From NCBI RefSeq assembly GCF_014647235.1, contig NZ_BMOU01000003.1, positions 310,001-374,000 on the forward strand: 64,000 nucleotides of DNA, in the 5' to 3' direction. A program made the translations under genes and the position numbers. The notes under the pieces are model-generated. The model had not been told where the DNA came from and made no database searches. It worked only from the letters and a program-made list of their open reading frames with translations. Shown here one piece after another: positions 58,551-64,000 of this stretch. Source of the stretch: Haloarcula pellucida. GTDB lineage: Archaea; Halobacteriota; Halobacteria; Halobacteriales; Haloarculaceae. Numbering within the stretch: the first letter of the stretch is position 1; each line of letters starts with the position of its first letter.

Positions 58551-60776
58551 TCACACCGGAATGAAATCCGGGTCGACTGCGCTCAGTCGGTTGGTGTTTT
58601 CGAAGAACTGATAGAACGACTCGTAGCAGTCCGTACACTTGCCGTCGGCGTCGTACCGGAGCGTATGCCAGTCGGCGACGATGGCGCAGTACCGCTGTGC
58701 GCGCGTGAGCGCGACGTTCAGCCGGCGTGGACCGTCGACGGGCCGACCGAGAAAGCCGATATCGCCGTCGCCGTTGCTCCGGACCAGCGAGAGGACGATA
58801 GCGGTCCGCTCGCCGCCCTGAAACGAGTCGATAGTGTCGACCGTGACGCGGTCGGCACAGTCGAGGTTGTCGGCGAGCGTGTCGCGGATACACGCGAGTT
58901 GTGCCGTGTAGGGCGTGATGACGCCGATCTCCTCGGGCGGGACGTCCGCCAGCAACCCGTCGACGATGTGGGTGACCAGACGCGCCTCCGTCGGGTTGGC
59001 CTTCGAGTGCTCGACCGTCTCGACCGATCCGCCGACGTTGTACCCCTCGATAGCGGGCCTGTCGGGGAGCGGCTCGACCGCGCGGCCGTTCCGTAGCGTC
59101 CCGTCGTAGAACGTCCTGTTCGAGAAGTACGCGATGTCCCGATGCATCCGGTACTGGGTCTGGAGTTGGAGGCCGACGCCCTCGTAGACGCCGCCGTCGG
59201 CGTAGACGTGCTCGAACAGCGAGTGGCCGTAACTCGATTCGGGTGGGGCCTCGCCCGCGCTGTAGGGCGGGAGCTGTCGGTGGTCACCGGCCAGCACCGC
59301 CCGCTCGGCGCGCACGAGGGGGATACACGAGGCCGGACAGGTCGACTGGGTCGCTTCGTCGAGGACCAGGAGGTCGAACTCCCGAGCCAGCGTCGCGGCG
59401 CTGTTGTTCGTCGCCGCGACCACGTCGGCCCGGCCGGACACGTCGCTATACGCGCGAGCGACGACGTCGCTCGCCGAGTTACTGGCGTTCACGCGGTCGA
59501 GCGCGAACTCCCCCTCGCCGTGCTGTCCGTACGCGTGCAGCGACCGACGGTCCGGGCTAGCAGCCGTCGAGGCGCCAGCCACGAGGTTGTCGACGGCCTG
59601 ATTGGAGTCCGCACAGACGAGGACGCTCTCGCCGGCGGCCGCCGCCCGCCGGACGACTTCGACGAGCGTCCGGGTCTTCCCGGTGCCCGGCGGCCCGTGG
59701 ATACAAAACAGGTCGTCGGCCAGCAGTGCGTGTTCGACCGCGAGTTGCTGCTCTTGGTTCAGCGCCGCGTCACGCTGCTCGCTCTGTGCAGCGGCGCCGT
59801 TCGAGAACGTGATTGGACGCGTCCCCGCGAGTACCTCGCCGAGGCGGTGGTCGCGTACCCCCTCGATTGCGGCCCGCTCTCTGTCGAAGGGCACGGGATT
59901 CAACAGCGCCGTGAGTCCGACCGTCGTGTCCCTGCCAGCGAGTACGGTGTCGAGCGTCGTCGCCCCGGAGACGGCACTCCAGTCGACTCTGAGCCAGACG
60001 TTCAGCCCGCGAATGCGTTCGACCGTCGCCTCGACGGGGAACTGGTCGGGACTGCGCCCCTCGACGGCGTGGACCAGCACCTCGTTGCCCTCGTGAATCC
60101 CGAACTCGGACTCGACGAAGAACGCCCAGTCGCCGTCGCGCCGGGATTCGAGATGTGCCGGCAAGTCGACGCGGAACCGGTACTCCCCGCCATCCTCGGA
60201 CCCGACTGTGTGGAGTCGTGGGATCGCGTCACCGCCGCCCTCGTACAGCGCCAGCGGCGACTGCCCGAGTGCACGCTCGCGGTTCGCTTCGCGCGTCGCC
60301 GCTCGCTCGCTCTCGACGAACGACCGGAGACCGTTTACGAGCGAATCGAGGTCGAGCGGGTTCCGGGCCGGTTCGCTGTCGTCGATCGGCGAGTCGTACG
60401 TGGGCGGATACGTCTCCGGGACGTAGTCGGAGTGCCAGAACCGGATGCGGTTCGCGAGTCGGGTCTCGCCGAAGGCGTCGGCGTCGAGGAAGTCCCTGTC
60501 GCCGTCGCGCTCGAAGACGAAAATCGGTCCGTGGAGGGAGTGGTCGGTGAACGCGACGAACGTGTCGGTGTGGTCCGCCGAGTCCGCTCCGTGGAGCGGG
60601 ATACACGTCCAGTCTTCCGACGGATGTGAGAGGGCGTCGTGGTGGCCGGCGAACTCGGCGATCGGTCTGGCTGGAACGGCCGGACCGCCGTCGGCGAGGT
60701 CGGCGTCCGTGGCCGCGTGGAGGGTCGCATCCTCGAGCGCGAAGCGCCCGATGATGTGATCGAACAGGAGCGACAT
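58551..60776 (-). CDS. UPF1/DNA2-like superfamily 1 helicase
   Basis: The 741-aa protein has an N-terminal beta region, then the SF1B motor: Walker A FCIHGPPGTGKTRTLVEVV, motif II LLVLDEATQSTCPAS (DEAT rather than DEAA), GDHRQLPP (motif III), VDTIDSFQGGERTAIVLSLV (motif V) and RRLNVALTRAQRYCAIVAD (motif VI). It unwinds RNA or DNA with ATP. Haloarchaea commonly carry one such gene. The short frames upstream (60777-61140) do not belong to it. Confidence 0.92.
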   Translation of the reverse strand: MSLLFDHIIGRFALEDATLHAATDADLADGGPAVPARPIAEFAGHHDALSHPSEDWTCIPLHGADSADHTDTFVAFTDHSLHGPIFVFERDGDRDFLDADAFGETRLANRIRFWHSDYVPETYPPTYDSPIDDSEPARNPLDLDSLVNGLRSFVESERAATREANRERALGQSPLALYEGGGDAIPRLHTVGSEDGGEYRFRVDLPAHLESRRDGDWAFFVESEFGIHEGNEVLVHAVEGRSPDQFPVEATVERIRGLNVWLRVDWSAVSGATTLDTVLAGRDTTVGLTALLNPVPFDRERAAIEGVRDHRLGEVLAGTRPITFSNGAAAQSEQRDAALNQEQQLAVEHALLADDLFCIHGPPGTGKTRTLVEVVRRAAAAGESVLVCADSNQAVDNLVAGASTAASPDRRSLHAYGQHGEGEFALDRVNASNSASDVVARAYSDVSGRADVVAATNNSAATLAREFDLLVLDEATQSTCPASCIPLVRAERAVLAGDHRQLPPYSAGEAPPESSYGHSLFEHVYADGGVYEGVGLQLQTQYRMHRDIAYFSNRTFYDGTLRNGRAVEPLPDRPAIEGYNVGGSVETVEHSKANPTEARLVTHIVDGLLADVPPEEIGVITPYTAQLACIRDTLADNLDCADRVTVDTIDSFQGGERTAIVLSLVRSNGDGDIGFLGRPVDGPRRLNVALTRAQRYCAIVADWHTLRYDADGKCTDCYESFYQFFENTNRLSAVDPDFIPV

Positions 60777-60899
60777 CTGTCAGCGCGTTTGTCCCTCTCG
60801 AATAAAACACTACGTGCCGTCGGTCCGAATCGCGTCTGACATGTTACACGTGTCTCCAGACGCGTCGGACGGGTGGCCGTATCGGCCGTGCGGCGGCGG

Positions 60900-61102
60900 T
60901 CAGTCGTCGCCGGTCGCTCCAGTCGCGTCAGCAATCTCTCGCACCGTCTGTAGAAGGTCGGCAACGGTTTCGAGAAGTCGTCTAGCTGCTGGAGCAGTCG
61001 TTCGGCGTCGTCCACTTCGCTCTCGCCGCTCGGTGTCTCGGTGTGCGCCCCAGCGCGGATCCCGTTCGTCGGCGGGATAGCACCGACGCACATCTCGTTC
61101 AC
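60900..61102 (-). pseudogene. Small gene split by a probable frameshift
   Basis: Two overlapping minus frames look like one small coiled-coil protein: the first starts at ATG 61102 and reads GESEVDDAERLLQQLDD; the second reads RRLLETVADLLQTVREIADA and ends TGATGDD at 60900. They join if one base is shifted near 60985-60990. This may be a true frameshifted gene or a sequence error. I see no recognisable family. The rest of 60777-61145 contains no other gene. Confidence 0.3.
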
Positions 61103-61120
61103 GTTTCGTGAACATTTATG
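61097..61120 (+). promoter_or_regulatory. Palindromic operator and TATA box of the IclR gene
   Basis: A perfect inverted repeat GTTCACG-TTT-CGTGAAC (61097-61113) directly precedes a TATA-like ATTTATG (61114-61120), which is 26-32 nt before the IclR ATG at 61146. A regulator bound to the palindrome would cover the BRE position. It is probably the autoregulatory site of the IclR protein. Confidence 0.6.
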
Positions 61121-61145
61121 CCCTAGCTACGCCTGCTATTCCGGT

Positions 61146-61970
61146 ATGTCCCGTCCGACTATCTCGGATCCAGCGGAGATGGACGGCAGAGTCGCCCGGA
61201 CGACGGTCACCAGTTTCCGCATCGTCGACGCGCTTCGGGACCGCGACGCCGTCGGCGTCACCGAACTCGCAGACGAGTTGTCGCTCGGTAAAGGAACGGT
61301 CCACAAGCACCTGAACACGCTCCACGAGATGGAGTACGTGGTCAAGGAAAGGGGGAAGTATCGCCTCAGTCTGGGGTTTCTCGGGCTCGGTGCCAGCGTC
61401 CGCACGCGGATGCCCATCTACCGAGTCATCCAGCAACCACTGGAGAACCTGGCGGAGTCGACCGGCGAGGCCGCGAGCGTGTTGATTCCGGAACACACGT
61501 CGGGCATCTACCTCGCTCGCGTGACCACGGGCACTGAGCCGCCGGCGGAGCTGTACGAGGGCAAACGGGTGCCACTGACCGCCACGGCCGCCGGAAAGGC
61601 GATTCTCGCGTACCTCCCGGCGGACGAGCGCGACCGGATTCTCGACGAGTCGGGACTGCCGAAACTCACGGACAACACCATCACCGACCGCGAGACGATG
61701 CTCGAAGAACTCCAGACGATACACGACGACAGGACCGCACACGACAGGGGCGAACTGGAGGCAGACCGCCACTGCGTTGCGTCGCCGATCACCGACGCGG
61801 ACAACACCGCCATCGCGGCCGTCTCCGTCTCGGGCCCGGCCGAGCGGATGCGCGAGAAGTCCATCCGGCAAGACTTCCCGAGCATCCTCGGGAGCACGGC
61901 GACGTCGATCAAGAACCGTGTCGCAAACGAGCAGTCGAAGCGGCAGGCGAGTGCGGACCCGAATAGATAA
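61146..61970 (+). CDS. IclR-family transcriptional regulator
   Basis: From ATG 61146 the protein is 274 aa; the upstream frame adds an unlikely leader. The N-terminal winged helix is TELADELSLGKGTVHKHLNT with the wing YRLSLGFLGLG; the C-terminal effector domain has GKRVPLTATAAGKAILAYLP and HCVASPITDADNTAIAAVSV. IclR regulators respond to small organic acids or sugars. It lies 24 nt upstream of the sulfatase gene on the same strand, so it probably controls that gene and itself. Confidence 0.92.
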   Translation: MSRPTISDPAEMDGRVARTTVTSFRIVDALRDRDAVGVTELADELSLGKGTVHKHLNTLHEMEYVVKERGKYRLSLGFLGLGASVRTRMPIYRVIQQPLENLAESTGEAASVLIPEHTSGIYLARVTTGTEPPAELYEGKRVPLTATAAGKAILAYLPADERDRILDESGLPKLTDNTITDRETMLEELQTIHDDRTAHDRGELEADRHCVASPITDADNTAIAAVSVSGPAERMREKSIRQDFPSILGSTATSIKNRVANEQSKRQASADPNR

Positions 61971-61994
61971 ACCGTGGATGATACAGGTACACGC

Positions 61995-63335
61995 ATGACC
62001 ACCGACACGCCACCCAACGTCCTCGTCGTGATGTCGGACCAGCAGCGGTGGGACACGCTGGGTGCGTACGGGTGCCCCCACGACCTGACGCCGACCCTCG
62101 ACAGCCTCGCCCGTGACGGCACCATCGTCGAGTGCGCGATTACCCCGCAACCGGTCTGTGCGCCGTACAGAGCGGCCTTCCACACCGGGAAGTTCGCGAC
62201 GGAGGCGGGCGTCTGGCGCGAGGGGTTGGCTATCGACCCCGACGAGACGACGCTCGCCAACTGGTTCGCGGACGCCGGCTACGACGTCGGGTTCGTCGGC
62301 AACTGGCACGTCGGGGGCACCTTCGACGTACCCGTCCCCGACGAGATGCGCGGCGGCTACGAGGACTTCTGGCGGGCAGCAGACGTCCCGGAGTTCACCT
62401 CACGACCGACCGAAGGATACCTGTACGACGAGGACGGAGCGGAGGCCCCGTTCGACACCTACCGCACCGACGCCTTCGTCGACTTCGCGCTGGACGCGCT
62501 GGACGCGCTCTCAGAGCCGTTCTTCCTCGTCGTCTCGCTGGTCGAACCCCACCACCAGAACGATATGTGGACCTTCGTCGCGCCCGAGGGGTACGCCGAG
62601 CGCTACGACAAGAACCCCCACGTACCGGCCGACCTCCAGAACTGCCCGGGGGACTGGTACAGCGAACTGCCCGACTACTACGGGATGGTAAGACGGGTGG
62701 ACGAGGCGATGGGGCGGCTCATCCAGCGACTTCGTGACCTCGGCATCCGCGACGACACCGTCTTCGCGTACACGTCCGACCACGGGAACCACTTCCGTAC
62801 GCGCCCGGGCGAGTACAAGCGGTCGCCACACGACTCGGCCGTCCGCGTGCCGCTGCTGTTCAGCGGCCCCGGCTTCGAGGGCGGTGGCCGAATCGAACGG
62901 GTGGTCAGCGCTATCGACCTCCCGCCGACGCTGCTCGATGCCGCCGGGATAGACGTTCCAGACGAGTTCCAGGGGGATAGCCTCCTCCCGGTGATTCGCG
63001 GCGCCGAACCCGACGAGGGCGGGGAGGCGTTCGTCCAGATAAGCGAATCACAGATGGGCCGTGCCCTGCGGACGGACCGATGGAAGTACGCCGTCGCCGC
63101 GTCGAAAGAGACCGGCTGGCGCGGCGGCAACGGTGAACCCGCCAGCGATTGCTACGTCGAGCGGTACCTCTATGACCTCCGTCGGGACCCGATAGAGCGA
63201 ATCAATCTCGCCGGCCGACCGAACTACCGCGACGTGGCCGACCGACTGCAGCGACGACTGCTCGACCACATCGAGACCGTCGAAGGGGACAGGCCGACGA
63301 TCAAACAACTCGAACGAGGATACAAGGAGTACTGA
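61995..63335 (+). CDS. Sulfatase (formylglycine-dependent, arylsulfatase/PMH-like)
   Basis: From ATG 61995 the protein is 446 aa. The formylglycine motif Cys-x-Pro-x-Arg appears as CAPYRAAFHTGK, the first metal strand as VLVVMSDQQRWDTLG (SDQQ rather than DDQ) and the second metal site as YTSDHGNHFRT. It hydrolyses sulfate or phosphonate esters. The modifying enzyme (FGE or anSME) is not in the window. It is expressed with the IclR gene. The C-terminus (KQLERGYKEY) is usual. Confidence 0.92.
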   Translation: MTTDTPPNVLVVMSDQQRWDTLGAYGCPHDLTPTLDSLARDGTIVECAITPQPVCAPYRAAFHTGKFATEAGVWREGLAIDPDETTLANWFADAGYDVGFVGNWHVGGTFDVPVPDEMRGGYEDFWRAADVPEFTSRPTEGYLYDEDGAEAPFDTYRTDAFVDFALDALDALSEPFFLVVSLVEPHHQNDMWTFVAPEGYAERYDKNPHVPADLQNCPGDWYSELPDYYGMVRRVDEAMGRLIQRLRDLGIRDDTVFAYTSDHGNHFRTRPGEYKRSPHDSAVRVPLLFSGPGFEGGGRIERVVSAIDLPPTLLDAAGIDVPDEFQGDSLLPVIRGAEPDEGGEAFVQISESQMGRALRTDRWKYAVAASKETGWRGGNGEPASDCYVERYLYDLRRDPIERINLAGRPNYRDVADRLQRRLLDHIETVEGDRPTIKQLERGYKEY

Positions 63336-63601
63336 CCGCGGCCACGGGACAGTCGGACAAGACGAGCGGTACGGCCCGTTCGCAGGCCGAGACGGCCACC
63401 GACTGGCACCTGCGATATCTCTTCGCCGCCGGTGGGTGCTTCCTGACGATTGCAGCGGTGTCGAACGGACCGCTGTCAGACTCCCTGTTGTCGGGGGCGA
63501 ACGTCGGCGTCGTCGTCGCGATGGTGTTTACGCTGCTCGCGGTCAGCCACTGGGCGACCGAGTCGTCGGAGACGGCCGGGGTCGCGATTCGGAGTCCGTG
63601 A
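63335..63601 (+). pseudogene. Two-helix membrane frame without a usable start
   Basis: Directly downstream of the sulfatase, in another frame, 88 codons encode a small two-TM protein (DWHLRYLFAAGGCFLTIAAV, VGVVVAMVFTLLAVSHWATE) ending TGA 63599-63601 with good codon use. No ATG or GTG exists in frame before the first helix, so either a rare start is used or the 5' end is lost. It overlaps the end of an opposite relic. The function is unknown. Confidence 0.4.
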
Positions 63602-63840
63602 CTTCCTCGACCGTACAGACGATGGCCTCCCGACCGTCGGAGACGCGGACGACGAGCCCCTCGTTTCGGGCGTATCCGATAGGCGATTCACCGTCGGTTT
63701 CGGCCGCGGGAGGCAGGCGCTGCTATAGTAACAATTGAAACGATTCACACACCGACCGCACTGCCTCGTGCGGTCGGGTGTGCATTGATTTTCAATGGCT
63801 ACTATAGTCTGTCGCCGAGACCCACCAGCGGCGTTCGCAC
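63543..63840 (-). pseudogene. Small gene interrupted by the palindromic repeat
   Basis: On the minus strand GTG 63840 opens RTPLVGLGDR and runs up to the repeat; after the repeat the frame QRLPPAAETDGESPIGYARN ... VVRVSDGREAIVCTVEEVTD ends at a TGA (63543-63545). Removing exactly the 85 bp from CTATAG to CTATAG restores one frame with no frameshift. Upstream, codons ESDVV can extend the frame further. I do not know the family. A terminal AT-rich imperfect inverted repeat (63967-63995) near the edge may belong to another promoter. Confidence 0.45.
63723..63807. repeat. 85-bp imperfect palindromic repeat, copy 2
   Basis: It is nearly identical to copy 1 at 5600-5685 and in the same orientation, with the same outer arms and the same non-palindromic differences. 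The inner stem is fully paired here (CCGACCGCAC / GTGCGGTCGG), with a loop of six instead of the first copy's loop. It interrupts a short reading frame without an obvious target-site duplication. Confidence 0.75.
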
Positions 63841-64000
63841 GACGTCGCTCTCAGAACCGGACCGGGTCCGACCCGCGTCTCACGCTGTCGTCGACGGCGT
63901 CCCCGAGACGAACGAGTCGGCAACGGCCGGCAGGTTGAACCGCCACGAAGACGCGATAGAACAGCGCCAAAATGTATAAAATTACATTATTTTGGCCCAA

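Noticed and set aside
59142-60629. 495-aa plus-strand open frame
   Set aside because: It is antisense to the helicase, whose motifs I-VI are all in order; no domain is recognisable on the plus side.

Overview
The window is from a halophilic archaeon (class Halobacteria). The evidence is high GC and high third-position GC, very acidic proteins, haloarchaeal families (Bat-type regulator, DUF5783, DUF7123, PGF-CTERM surface protein), AT-rich TATA elements about 25-35 nt before start codons with almost no leader, and no Shine-Dalgarno pattern at most first genes of operons. I do not assign a genus.

Layout. 1-5.5 kb: a metal or metalloid efflux-type permease with YHS/TRASH domains, a membrane-anchored winged-helix protein and a large PAS/GAF/Bat sensor-regulator. 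5.6-11 kb: an 86-bp palindromic repeat, gene relics, then a lipoprotein followed by a giant secreted subtilase whose prodomain resembles that lipoprotein. 11-14.1 kb: a DUF1059 / OsmC / ArsM-like methyltransferase / membrane protein operon and a small alpha-beta barrel protein. 14.1-18.6 kb: a regulator and a tyrosinase-VWA fusion with a small MelC1-like partner, bracketed by two inverted copies of a 50-bp element. 18.8-24.2 kb: small stress proteins, a Gfo/Idh/MocA oxidoreductase, an asparagine-synthase-like protein without the glutaminase cysteine, a universal stress protein and several decayed gene fragments.

24.3-52.7 kb is the most unusual part. It is a compact block of about 26 genes that looks like a natural-product or specialised-lipid biosynthetic cluster in an archaeon. 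One operon carries a complete bacterial-type II elongation core: ACP, ketosynthase, holo-ACP synthase, malonyl transacylase and ketoreductase. Around it lie an acylating aldehyde dehydrogenase, an MDR enoyl/quinone reductase, four GNAT acyltransferases, an enolase-superfamily racemase-like enzyme, a P450, a Rieske oxygenase alpha/beta pair with an unknown third protein, a MetE pair, DapF-like and LysA-like amino-acid enzymes, TrpE/TrpG plus chorismate mutase plus an amidase, an E1alpha-E1beta fusion with its E2, and an acyl-CoA dehydrogenase. A plausible reading is that chorismate-derived and amino-acid-derived units and a 2-oxoacid-derived acyl-CoA are joined to an ACP-bound chain and then oxidised and acylated. 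The product is unknown. No dedicated regulator, redox partner or exporter lies inside the block.

53-64 kb: VOC and xi-class GST proteins with an HxlR regulator, a truncated haemoglobin, haloarchaeal conserved small proteins, a Tat-exported endonuclease/phosphatase-fold protein, a UPF1-like helicase, and an IclR regulator with a perfect palindrome at its promoter next to a sulfatase. The second copy of the palindromic repeat interrupts a small reading frame near the right edge. I saw no rRNA, tRNA, CRISPR array or intact transposase gene.
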